This document shows positions 8,635-15,806 of a stretch of 64,000 nucleotides of DNA, piece after piece. The stretch's first letter is position 1. Each line of letters opens with the position of its first letter. This DNA is from Lacinutrix venerupis. Its GTDB lineage: Bacteria; Bacteroidota; Bacteroidia; Flavobacteriales; Flavobacteriaceae. The notes beneath the pieces were generated by a model. The model was not told the origin of the DNA. It ran no database searches and was given only the letters and a program-made list of their open reading frames with translations. The stretch lies in the NCBI RefSeq assembly GCF_003663945.1, contig NZ_RCCH01000001.1:524402-588401 (forward strand). Direction: 5' to 3'. A program made the translations under genes and the position numbers.

Positions 8635-9105
8635 ATGAAAGCAGTATCGGTGGTTACCATAAGAAAAGAATTAAAACACAAAAGCAATGAAGAGCTTGCC
8701 GAACTCTGCTTGCGTTTATCACGTTTTAAAAAGGAAAACAAAGAATTATTAACATATTTATTATTTGAAGCAGATAATGAAGCTGGTTATATTGAAACCG
8801 TAAAATCTGAAATTGATGAGCAGTTTGAACTTATTAACACCAATAGCTTTTTTTACATAAAAAAAAGCGTGCGTAAAATTTTAAGAAATACTAAAAAATA
8901 CATCAGGTATTCATTAAACAAAGAAACTGAAGTAGAGTTACTACTTTATTTTTGCAAAAAGTTAAAGGCTATGAAACCTTCAATTTCAAGAAATACTACA
9001 CTTACTAATATTTACAATCGCAACATAGAAGCTATAACTAAAAAAGTTTTAAAACTTCATGAAGATTTACAATACGACTTTAATTTAGAATTAGAAGACA
9101 TGTAA
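8635..9105 (+). CDS. Conserved hypothetical protein, helical and charged
   Basis: 156 residues, rich in Lys, Glu and Leu, predicted almost entirely alpha-helical, with no signal peptide or membrane segment. I do not recognise a characterised family; proteins of this appearance are common single-gene hypotheticals in Flavobacteriaceae. It is flanked by minus-strand genes on both sides and is preceded by a 190-bp AT-rich spacer in which I see no clear promoter match. Its coding potential is supported by length and codon use similar to its neighbours. Confidence 0.6.
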   Translation: MKAVSVVTIRKELKHKSNEELAELCLRLSRFKKENKELLTYLLFEADNEAGYIETVKSEIDEQFELINTNSFFYIKKSVRKILRNTKKYIRYSLNKETEVELLLYFCKKLKAMKPSISRNTTLTNIYNRNIEAITKKVLKLHEDLQYDFNLELEDM

Positions 9106-9130
9106 CAAAAAGACTATGTTATATCATTCT

Positions 9131-9457
9131 TTAATGAGATACAATTTTTAAACCAACAATAGAAATAATTAGCGTAGATAGAAAAAACAAACGCCAAAAA
9201 CTAGCTGGTTCCTTAAAAACAAAAATACCTAAAAGCACGGTTCCTATAGCTCCAATTCCTGTCCAAACTGCATAAGTTGTGCCTATTGGCAGCTCTTGAG
9301 TAGCTTTAAAAAGTAAAAACATACTTATAGATAAACATACTAAAAAACCAACATACCAATATGTTACCTCTGTTCCTGTTGCTTCTTTTGCCTTGCCTAA
9401 ACAAGCAGCAAAAGCAACCTCAAATAAGCCAGCTATAACTAGTATTATCCAATTCAT
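9131..9457 (-). CDS. SMR-family efflux protein, Gdx/SugE-like
   Basis: 108 residues with four membrane helices. It carries the SMR central glutamate E13 (GLFEVAF) and the Gdx-type signature LPIGTTYAVWTGIGA. It also has the Ser, Tyr and Trp (about S45, Y62, W65) that align with the guanidinium-site residues of Gdx, and the C-terminal GLKIVSH typical of SugE/Gdx rather than EmrE. The usual Trp three residues after the glutamate is Phe here (F16), and a 3-residue insertion lies in the loop after helix 1. Function inferred: proton-coupled export of guanidinium or small cations, as a dual-topology dimer. No guanidine riboswitch is seen upstream. Confidence 0.85.
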   Translation of the reverse strand: MNWIILVIAGLFEVAFAACLGKAKEATGTEVTYWYVGFLVCLSISMFLLFKATQELPIGTTYAVWTGIGAIGTVLLGIFVFKEPASFWRLFFLSTLIISIVGLKIVSH

Positions 9458-9535
9458 TTATAGGTATTTATTTTAAACGAAGTTATAATTTGTAAACTAC
9501 AAAATCAACCTTTAAAACTATAAAAATGCAAAACA

Positions 9536-9563
9536 AAAAAGCAACTGTTTAAAGTTGCTTTAT
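9536..9563 (-). terminator. Intrinsic terminator of the NlpE/META lipoprotein gene
   Basis: On the minus strand the stem AAAGCAACT / AGTTGCTTT is followed by a T-run. It lies ~25 bases past the stop of the gene at 9587-10648. Confidence 0.8.
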
Positions 9564-9586
9564 CAATTATTTAAAAGAATAAAAAA

Positions 9587-10648
9587 TTAATCTACTTTTT
9601 TATAACGTAATACCTCTTTACCCTCTTTATTATATAGAGATAATGTAAGGTTATTTATATTATATGTCTCTACATTATTAAGAATATTGCTTATCTCGTT
9701 AGAAAACTTCATATTAAAACAGGCTTTTTTTGTACCTATTAATGGCTTAAAAGATAAACTCTTACTATCTACTTGTTTAATTTCTCCGGAAAAATTGTTA
9801 CAACCGTCATTTCCCATAACGCGATTAGATGTTAAATTAATTTCCAAATTAGGACGTTGATTATAGTTTTTAACATTAATCTCTTTTCCGTTTACAGCTT
9901 GTAATGCCCAAATATCATGAAGTCTCATTTTATTATCCTTTATTTTTTCTAATACTTTTACTAATTCATAATTAATTGATGAGGCATCTGCTGGAACTTG
10001 ATTTTTAGCGCGTTTAATTTCTTTAACAATTAATTTATAAATGTAACCTGCTTCAAAATTAAATCCTTTAATTGAACTATAAAATAACTTCCAATCTTTA
10101 GAATTTAAAATTTTGTTTTTTTGAACTTGCATACAGCTCATTTTACCAACTCCACTACACTCTACTTTTACTGAGTTTACCCAATAAATGTATTCTCCTT
10201 CATTTAAAACTACGTTATTATTCATTTTTTTTGATAAAATATAATTTTCTTTTAATGCACCAGAAATCACATTCCCTTTATTATCTAATTTCATAATCTT
10301 ACTTTCCATAATCATATATTGATGATCTGGTGATGGTTTACCATCTATATTAAGAGTAATTATATTACCATTAGCATTCCAACTAAATGTTCCGGTTTCT
10401 TTAAAAACATCTTTAGATTTTTCTAAATAAACAGTGCTTAGTTGATAAGTTTCGTCTTGATTTAAAATAAGTTCTGTTTCTATACCTGGACAATCTGCGC
10501 AAGGCAATGTACCACTATAAACACTAGGCCACTTTAATGTGTTTTTAGAGTCAACACTATCTAAAGTATAATTTCCGTTTTTTGTGCTATTACATGATGT
10601 TAGTATTATTACTAAAAGTAATATTTGGCTTTTCATAAAAATTCTCAT
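9587..10648 (-). CDS. Lipoprotein with NlpE-N, DUF4377 and META domains
   Basis: 353 residues. The lipoprotein signal ends in LTSC (Cys ~19). An NlpE N-terminal domain (about 40-130) has the hallmark LPCADCPG and the sequence Y-S-G-x-L-P. A DUF4377-like segment (about 145-235) contains ECSGVGKMSCMQV. A META/HslJ-like domain (about 240-350) contains GNDGCNNFSG. NlpE-type domains sense envelope and copper stress, and META domains are associated with heat-shock and novobiocin resistance. The combination points to an outer-membrane stress lipoprotein; the ligand is unknown. A second ATG 4 codons in (10636) is also possible. Confidence 0.85.
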   Translation of the reverse strand: MRIFMKSQILLLVIILTSCNSTKNGNYTLDSVDSKNTLKWPSVYSGTLPCADCPGIETELILNQDETYQLSTVYLEKSKDVFKETGTFSWNANGNIITLNIDGKPSPDHQYMIMESKIMKLDNKGNVISGALKENYILSKKMNNNVVLNEGEYIYWVNSVKVECSGVGKMSCMQVQKNKILNSKDWKLFYSSIKGFNFEAGYIYKLIVKEIKRAKNQVPADASSINYELVKVLEKIKDNKMRLHDIWALQAVNGKEINVKNYNQRPNLEINLTSNRVMGNDGCNNFSGEIKQVDSKSLSFKPLIGTKKACFNMKFSNEISNILNNVETYNINNLTLSLYNKEGKEVLRYKKVD

Positions 10649-10666
10649 TACTTAGTTTTAAAATTA

Positions 10667-10702
10667 AAAAAAAAGTAATCCGTTAAACTGGATTACTTTT
10701 TA
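10667..10702 (-). terminator. Intrinsic terminator of the PfpI/DJ-1 gene
   Basis: Stem AAAAAGTAATCC / GGATTACTTTTT with a GTTAAACT loop. On the minus strand it follows the stop of the PfpI gene by ~22 bases and is T-rich downstream. Confidence 0.85.
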
Positions 10703-10723
10703 AAATTTGATTATTCAATTTTG

Positions 10724-11284
10724 TTATGCTAATTGTTCTTCATGCTTACCTTCATAGACTTCCTCTACTAATTTAGCATTAAATGCTGGTAAATCGTCTG
10801 GATTTCTACTTGTTACTAAACCATGATCGCATACAACATCTGTATCGTACCATTTAGCACCAGCATTCTCAATATCCGTTTTAATAGAATTAAAACTTGT
10901 TACTTTTCTACCTTCTAATACTCCAGCCTCTGCTAATAACCATGGTGCATGACAAATTGCGCCTACAGGTTTATGGTTTTCGAAAAATGATTTTACAAAG
11001 CTTACTGCTTTTTCTTCTCTTCTTAATAAATCTGGATTAATAACTCCTCCAGGCAACATTAATGCATTGTAATCGCTTTGCGAAACTTCATCTAAAGTTT
11101 TATCAACTTTATAAGTATTACTCCAGTTTCCATCTGCCCAAGACTTAATTTCTCCTTTTTCAAGAGAAACAATATGCACATCTGCTCCTGCTTCTTCTAA
11201 AGCTTTTTTTGGTTCTCTTAATTCGCTTTCCTCAAATCCATTGGTTGCTAAAATTGCAACTGTCTTTCTATTTAAATTTTCCAT
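10724..11284 (-). CDS. PfpI/YhbO-type DJ-1 superfamily protein
   Basis: 186 residues, cytoplasmic. The nucleophile elbow is GAICHAPW, with Cys111-His112, and conserved acidic residues lie at about E18-E19 (GFEESE). The length and the R-N-P-D-D-L-P-A-F segment near the C terminus are typical of the PfpI/YhbO class. Members were described as proteases and later as protein/nucleic-acid deglycases or glyoxalases; which activity applies is unresolved. It is monocistronic with its own terminator. The upstream region carries repeated AAGTGTTAA boxes that may regulate it. Confidence 0.9.
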   Translation of the reverse strand: MENLNRKTVAILATNGFEESELREPKKALEEAGADVHIVSLEKGEIKSWADGNWSNTYKVDKTLDEVSQSDYNALMLPGGVINPDLLRREEKAVSFVKSFFENHKPVGAICHAPWLLAEAGVLEGRKVTSFNSIKTDIENAGAKWYDTDVVCDHGLVTSRNPDDLPAFNAKLVEEVYEGKHEEQLA

Positions 11285-11361
11285 TTTTAGTGTTTTAAGA
11301 TTAGTAATTTCTTTCCACTAAATTACCATAAATAGATGTGTTTAAAGAATATTTGAAATGG

Positions 11362-11431
11362 TTTAACGTCACTTTAATATGAAGTGTTAAAGGAAGAAAC
11401 CAAAGTGTTAAAAGAAACACTAAAGTGTTAA
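11362..11431. promoter_or_regulatory. Cluster of AAGTGTTAA boxes upstream of the PfpI gene
   Basis: Three identical 9-mers AAGTGTTAA lie at 11382-11390, 11403-11411 and 11423-11431, spaced 21 and 20 bases (two helical turns). A related inverted box (TTTAACGTCACTTT) lies at 11362-11375 and an inverted half-site AACACT at 11415-11420. The location is 98-147 bases upstream of the PfpI start and just after the cupin stop. A regulator-binding array is inferred; a weak terminator for the cupin gene is the alternative. Confidence 0.4.
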
Positions 11432-11444
11432 TAAATTTATGAAA

Positions 11445-11810
11445 TTATTTCTCTTCTATTATTAAATATACAGAAGTACTATCTCCTACATTTAAAACAT
11501 TATGCTCGCTTAGCTCTGTTTTACTCCAAGTAACACCTGTTGCCACTGGCACTGTACGTGTACCGTTTTTATCTGTAATTTGAAAAGTACTTCCTGCTAA
11601 AGTATAACCAAAATGTGGTTTATGATAATGTTTCTCGTGACCAACACCTGGAGGAAAAGTACATTTTAAAATGCGTTGTTTTTTTGTTTCGTTTAATACT
11701 TCGCAAACTTTTTCACCTTCCCAACCAGCTTGCAAGGGATCTGGAAGTGTTTGGGTTGATTTGCAGGAGAAAAGACCAATAGTTAATAAGATACTGAGTA
11801 ATTGTTTCAT
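11445..11810 (-). CDS. Cupin-domain lipoprotein
   Basis: 121 residues with a short lipoprotein signal ending in LFSC (Cys 16). The rest is a single cupin barrel: motif 1 G-H-E-K-H-Y-H-K-P-H (about 59-68) supplies the metal-binding histidines, followed by G-Y-T-L-A-G and a second strand block with a His near 103 (ELSEHNVLNVG). It is probably anchored on the periplasmic face of a membrane and binds a metal. The substrate is unknown. The ATG overlaps the stop of the upstream gene (ATGA), suggesting translational coupling in a holA-hypothetical-cupin run. Confidence 0.8.
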   Translation of the reverse strand: MKQLLSILLTIGLFSCKSTQTLPDPLQAGWEGEKVCEVLNETKKQRILKCTFPPGVGHEKHYHKPHFGYTLAGSTFQITDKNGTRTVPVATGVTWSKTELSEHNVLNVGDSTSVYLIIEEK

Positions 11811-12193
11811 GAATAAATATATTTCTGTAATTCAATTTCGTTGACCTTTCCTTCTTTTGTAATAAATTTAAACTGATAAAGAAATTTCACAGCATCAATT
11901 GAATTTTTAATATCATCAACTTCAAAACCAATAGTTTTCTTTTTTTCAATCCATCTTAATTGAGGTAAAAAATGCTTCCTTTTAGTAAAAACATTATATG
12001 GCGTGATAATTTTTATCACAAATAATTTTTCTTGTGATTGTATGCTTGAAATTTTATACTTATTTTTTTTGCTTTTTTTAATGTTAACATATTCTATTCC
12101 ATCGACATAAGCGATATCATTCTCAATTTTAATATTTTGTGCTTCAACAAAATGATTTAATAATACAAATAATAGAATAATAATTTTTTTCAT
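11807..12193 (-). CDS. Small secreted protein of unknown function
   Basis: 128 residues from the ATG at 12193; a TTG three codons upstream would overlap the holA stop but is less likely. A signal peptide (KKIIILLFVLLNHFVEAQ) precedes a basic, beta-rich ~110-residue domain with many Lys and Ile. No family is recognised. It starts 5 bases after holA and overlaps the following cupin lipoprotein gene by 4 bases, so all three are probably one transcript, although holA itself has an unrelated job. Confidence 0.6.
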   Translation of the reverse strand: MKKIIILLFVLLNHFVEAQNIKIENDIAYVDGIEYVNIKKSKKNKYKISSIQSQEKLFVIKIITPYNVFTKRKHFLPQLRWIEKKKTIGFEVDDIKNSIDAVKFLYQFKFITKEGKVNEIELQKYIYS

Positions 12194-12198
12194 AGTTT

Positions 12199-13203
12199 TC
12201 AATTTAAGATTCTAACTAGTAACTCTTGCAATAAATCTTTTTGCGGTATAGCATTAGCATTTACACCTTTACCCTTTACATCGAACTCTCTTAAAATAGC
12301 TATAATACCACTTACTTTTCGCATTGGAAAATTACGTGCCGCATCTAAATATTCGGTAACAAAATATGGGTTTACACGCAGTGCAGCCGCAACACTTCTT
12401 GGCGATTTATCATTCATACCATGCAATTGCAGTAATTGAGAAAAGAAATTAAATAATAAGGAAACCGTTACTACCATTGGATTATCTTTAGGATTATCGC
12501 CAAAATAAGTAACAATTTTAAAAGCTTTGGCATCATTTCTTGAACCTATGGCTTTTCGTAATTCAAAATTATTATAATCTTTACTTATTCCTATATTTTC
12601 TTCAATATGTATTGGTGTAATCTCCGTTCCTTCTGGTAAAATAATTTGAAGTTTTTCTAACTCATTATTAATTTTACTTAAATCTGTACCCAAAAACTCT
12701 ACTAGCATTTGTGATGCTTTTGGTGAAATTTTATAGCTTTTTGTAGATAATGTACGTCTAATCCAATCTGGCACTTGGTTATCGTACAACTTCTTACTTT
12801 CGAACACCACACCAGATTTTTTTATAGTCTTATAAACGGCTTTTCGTTTATCTATACTTTTATATTTATAGCATAAAACCAAAACAGTAGAAGGTTGTGG
12901 ATTTTTAGCATATTCCGATAGTTTATCTATAGTCCTAGACAAATCTTGAGCCTCTTTTACTATAACCACTTGCTTATCTGCCATCATAGGAAAACGCTTT
13001 GCATTACCTACAATATCTTCTATTGTTACATCGCGACCATACAAAACCATTTGGTTGAAACCTTTCTCTTCTTCGGCTAATACATTATCTTGTATAAAAT
13101 CTGAAATTTTATCAATATAATAAGCCTCTTCTCCCATTAGCAAATAAATAGGTGCAAGATTTTTGTTTCTAATGTCTGTAACTATTTTTTTTACTTCGTC
13201 CAA
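12199..13203 (-). CDS. holA: DNA polymerase III subunit delta
   Basis: 334 residues from a TTG at 13203. This start gives MDEVKKIV..., the usual opening of Bacteroidota homologues; the open frame extends to a TTG at 13242 with no ATG. Recognised by IYLLMGEEAYYID near the N terminus, GFNQMVLYGRD, the R-F-P-M-M-A-x-K-Q-V-V-I-V-K strand and the C-terminal helical domain with KDNPMVV and GVNANAIPQKDL. HolA loads the beta clamp as part of the clamp-loader complex (delta opens the ring). It is divergent from the HsdR-N gene. Confidence 0.92.
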   Translation of the reverse strand: MDEVKKIVTDIRNKNLAPIYLLMGEEAYYIDKISDFIQDNVLAEEEKGFNQMVLYGRDVTIEDIVGNAKRFPMMADKQVVIVKEAQDLSRTIDKLSEYAKNPQPSTVLVLCYKYKSIDKRKAVYKTIKKSGVVFESKKLYDNQVPDWIRRTLSTKSYKISPKASQMLVEFLGTDLSKINNELEKLQIILPEGTEITPIHIEENIGISKDYNNFELRKAIGSRNDAKAFKIVTYFGDNPKDNPMVVTVSLLFNFFSQLLQLHGMNDKSPRSVAAALRVNPYFVTEYLDAARNFPMRKVSGIIAILREFDVKGKGVNANAIPQKDLLQELLVRILN

Positions 13204-13342
13204 AGAAAAACTAATTTTTGTTATCACATTAAGCACAGTCAAAATGCTTGTAATAACAGTTATTATGGCTTCGATTACGCTTAGCCAAACGTTTAATTTA
13301 TATTATATACCAAAATAGAAACAAATTAAAAGTGTTAGTAAT

Positions 13343-13372
13343 TTGGTATTTACTTGTTGAAGTTTACCTTTG
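13343..13372 (+). promoter_or_regulatory. Bacteroidota-type promoter for the HsdR-N gene
   Basis: TTG (13343-13345), 19 nt, TACCTTTG (13365-13372), matching TTG-N19-TAnnTTTG. The TTG codon at 13370 lies inside the -7 box, so it cannot be the translation start. Confidence 0.7.
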
Positions 13373-13393
13373 AAAAAATTATATTTTGCTTTC

Positions 13394-13855
13394 ATGCAAG
13401 CACTCAATTTTCCAAAGTTTTCGTTCCGTTTCAAAAATAGCGAAAATAAAGTTTCTATATTCGATGCAATTCGTAAAAAATTTGTGATTCTACAACCCGA
13501 AGAATGGGTTAGACAACATTGTGTGCATTACTTAATAGAAGTAAAAGGATACCCAAAATCTCTTATTAACGTAGAAAAAGAACTTAAAATCAACGATTTA
13601 AAAAAACGTTACGATATTGTAGTATTTAACCCAAATGGTAGTATTCATCTAATTGTAGAGTGTAAAGCTCCAAAAATTAAAATTAGCCAAGATACTTTTG
13701 ACCAAGTTGCGCGTTATAACTTAGCTTTAAAAGCTTCCTTTTTAATGGTTACTAATGGTCTAAACCATTATTATTGTGTTATGAATTTTGAAACAGAAAA
13801 GTATGATTTTTTAAAGGACATTCCAGATTACAACACTTTAGATTTTGAAATTTAA
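13394..13855 (+). CDS. HsdR N-terminal-domain nuclease-fold protein
   Basis: 153 residues from ATG 13394; the open frame extends to a TTG at 13370, but that codon is within the promoter. The single domain is the HSDR_N_2 (PF13588) PD-(D/E)xK nuclease fold: RYDIVVF supplies the Asp and IVECKAP the Glu-x-Lys. No helicase or methylase subunit is nearby, so it is not a type I restriction enzyme. In Flavobacteriia this stand-alone domain is commonly found divergent from holA and beside a glycosyltransferase, exactly as here. The function is unknown. Confidence 0.85.
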   Translation: MQALNFPKFSFRFKNSENKVSIFDAIRKKFVILQPEEWVRQHCVHYLIEVKGYPKSLINVEKELKINDLKKRYDIVVFNPNGSIHLIVECKAPKIKISQDTFDQVARYNLALKASFLMVTNGLNHYYCVMNFETEKYDFLKDIPDYNTLDFEI

Positions 13856-13869
13856 TTTTTTATAAAACT

Positions 13870-14859
13870 ATGAATATTGCAGTCGTTATACTTAACTGGA
13901 ACGGTAAAGCACTTTTACAAAAGTTTTTACCATCTATAATTACTCACTCTAAAGAGGCTAATATTTATGTTGCAGATAATGCTTCTACAGATGATTCTAT
14001 TGTATTTATTAAAAATGAATATCCTCAAATAAAAATTATAAAAAACAAAGAAAATGGTGGTTATGCCAAAGGTTATAATGAAGCTTTAAAGTATTTAACA
14101 GAAGATATTTTTTGTTTAGTAAATAGCGATATTGAAGTAACAGAAAATTGGCTAACTCCTATTTTGAAAACTTTTAATACCGAAGAGAACACCGCCATAA
14201 TTCAACCTAAAATATTAGATTATAAAAACAAAGCGTATTTTGAATATGCCGGAGCAGCCGGTGGTTTTATAGATAAATACGGTTATCCTTTTTGTCGTGG
14301 TCGTATTTTTAATACTATTGAAAAAGACCAAAAACAATACAATAATAATACGAATATTTTTTGGGCTTCTGGCGCTTGCTTTTTTATTAGAAAAAACACA
14401 TTTAATGCCTTAAATGGCTTCGACGAATCGTTTTTTGCACATATGGAAGAAATAGATTTATGTTGGCGTGCCTACAATTTAGGCTACACAATTAAATACG
14501 TTGCACAATCTAAAGTGTATCATGTTGGTGGAGCAACTTTAAATGCTATTAACCCTAAAAAAACATATTTAAACTTTAGAAATAGCTTAGCAACACTAAC
14601 AAAAAATGCATCAGGAAATATCTTGTTTTTAATTATTACTAGGTTAATTTTAGATGGCTTAGCTGCTATTAAATTTTTATTAGAATTTAAATTTGCACAC
14701 ATTTTAGCCATATTAAAAGCACACTTTAGTTTTTATGCTTGGTTACCATTATTATTAAAACAACGACAAGCGCTATCGCAAAAAAAAGATTACTTTAAAG
14801 TAAAATCTATTGTTTGGTCTTACTACATTTCTAAAAAAAATAGTTATAAAAAGCTATAG
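13870..14859 (+). CDS. Family 2 glycosyltransferase, rhamnosyltransferase-like
   Basis: 329 residues. A GT-A fold begins directly at the N terminus (AVVILNWNGKALL), with YVADNASTD for nucleotide binding, GGYAKGYNEAL, the metal-binding region CLVNSDIEV (an N-S-D variant of DxD), and the acceptor/catalytic segment GFDESFFAHMEEIDLCWRA (ED-type motif). The C-terminal ~90 residues contain one or two hydrophobic helices that may attach it to the membrane. It is predicted to add sugars to a cell-surface polysaccharide or lipid. It lies 14 bases after the HsdR-N gene and probably shares its transcript. Confidence 0.88.
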   Translation: MNIAVVILNWNGKALLQKFLPSIITHSKEANIYVADNASTDDSIVFIKNEYPQIKIIKNKENGGYAKGYNEALKYLTEDIFCLVNSDIEVTENWLTPILKTFNTEENTAIIQPKILDYKNKAYFEYAGAAGGFIDKYGYPFCRGRIFNTIEKDQKQYNNNTNIFWASGACFFIRKNTFNALNGFDESFFAHMEEIDLCWRAYNLGYTIKYVAQSKVYHVGGATLNAINPKKTYLNFRNSLATLTKNASGNILFLIITRLILDGLAAIKFLLEFKFAHILAILKAHFSFYAWLPLLLKQRQALSQKKDYFKVKSIVWSYYISKKNSYKKL

Positions 14860-14910
14860 TAATTTAAAAAAAATCAGTATTTTTAATAAACCACAAATAA
14901 TTCTGATTCT

Positions 14911-15603
14911 ATGACAAAAAATTACTTTAAACTTCCTTTTTTAATAATAGCTTTACTTTCAAGCTCTATTGCACTTTCTCAAACTGTTTTTGAATTCACA
15001 AATTTTAGTCAGTCGAACACCAATGGTAGTAACATGTTTGAGATGACAGAGTCTCAACCAGATCCTAGTGATACTATTCCTTTTGTTATGTTAGCAAATG
15101 CCTTAAACGGTACTACTGGAGTACTAATATCCACTTTTAACATTAACGGAGCATTTGGTACAGATGGAAATGTAATGAGATCTAATCCGGCTACAAGAAT
15201 AAATTTTGATTTTAATAAAGCTGTAGATATAGTTTCAATTATAACACTAAATGGAGAAAGCGGTGACGACACATTCACCTTTACACCAAACGGAGGAACA
15301 GGAAGTCCTGTACAAGTCACAATACCAGGAAATAATGCTCAAAATGTAGCCCTTAATTGGCAAGGAGCTACTGGTTTTTCTGTTACTAGCTCTCAAGGAA
15401 CTATAAGCTTTTTCTTTGATACTTTAGTAATTTCCGAAAATACGCTAACCACAAAAGAATTTAGCTTAAATAAGGTTTCAATATATCCTAACCCAACAAA
15501 TAACATTATAAATATTAAAAGCAATAATGCTATACAAAACGTAGAATTATATGATGTGCTTGGGAAAAAAGTAAAACCACTAAAGCTTCTACAATATCTT
15601 TAA
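14911..15603 (+). CDS. T9SS cargo protein with C-terminal sorting domain broken by a frameshift
   Basis: 230 residues as read. A signal peptide (about 1-23, ...IALSQ) precedes a beta-rich domain (about 24-175) and then the start of a type A T9SS sorting domain (SIYPNPTNNIINI, about 191-203; VELYDVLGKKV). The frame then runs into PLKLLQYL and a stop. One frame over, the missing end of the sorting domain is intact up to 15683. A single base appears to be missing in the A-run at 15573-15576. As read, the protein lacks the C-terminal motif needed for T9SS export. The domain function is unknown. Confidence 0.75.
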   Translation: MTKNYFKLPFLIIALLSSSIALSQTVFEFTNFSQSNTNGSNMFEMTESQPDPSDTIPFVMLANALNGTTGVLISTFNINGAFGTDGNVMRSNPATRINFDFNKAVDIVSIITLNGESGDDTFTFTPNGGTGSPVQVTIPGNNAQNVALNWQGATGFSVTSSQGTISFFFDTLVISENTLTTKEFSLNKVSIYPNPTNNIINIKSNNAIQNVELYDVLGKKVKPLKLLQYL

Positions 15604-15683
15604 ATTCTTTTTCAAAAGGAATTTATATAATGAAAGTTACAACAGATAAAGGTATAGTTACAAAAAAGGTAACTAAAATTTAG
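15573..15683 (+). pseudogene. Out-of-frame remainder of the T9SS sorting domain
   Basis: Reading from 15573 gives KTTKASTISL..., then SKGIYIMKVTTDKG and KKVTKI before TAG at 15681-15683. This is the canonical last ~25 residues of a T9SS type A sorting domain and completes the gene at 14911 if one A is added at 15573-15576. It is either a true one-base deletion or an assembly error in a homopolymer. Confidence 0.75.
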
Positions 15684-15764
15684 CATTTACTATTAGGTTA
15701 AAATTATAGATTACTCTTTTAGTAAAAGTTTTGTTAATACTTCTTTTAACATTTAATAATTAGC

Positions 15765-15772
15765 TATTTTTG
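15765..15772 (+). promoter_or_regulatory. -7 box of the OmpA-like gene
   Basis: TATTTTTG matches TAnnTTTG and lies 34 bases before the ATG at 15807. No well-spaced -33 TTG is seen. Confidence 0.4.
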
Positions 15773-15806
15773 GAGTGTTAAAATTTAATTTTATCTAATA
15801 ATAATT

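Noticed and set aside
9458..9586. Guanidine riboswitch for the Gdx-like gene
   Set aside because: The spacer is short, AT-rich and holds only the terminator of the neighbouring gene; no guanidine-I/II/III motif was recognised.
13394..13855. Possible type I restriction system
   Set aside because: Only an HsdR-N-like nuclease-fold domain is present; no specificity, methylase or helicase subunit lies nearby and the context is housekeeping.
15573..15683. Independent small gene with ATG at 15630
   Set aside because: The sequence continues the T9SS sorting domain of the upstream gene, so it is a frameshift remnant rather than a separate gene.
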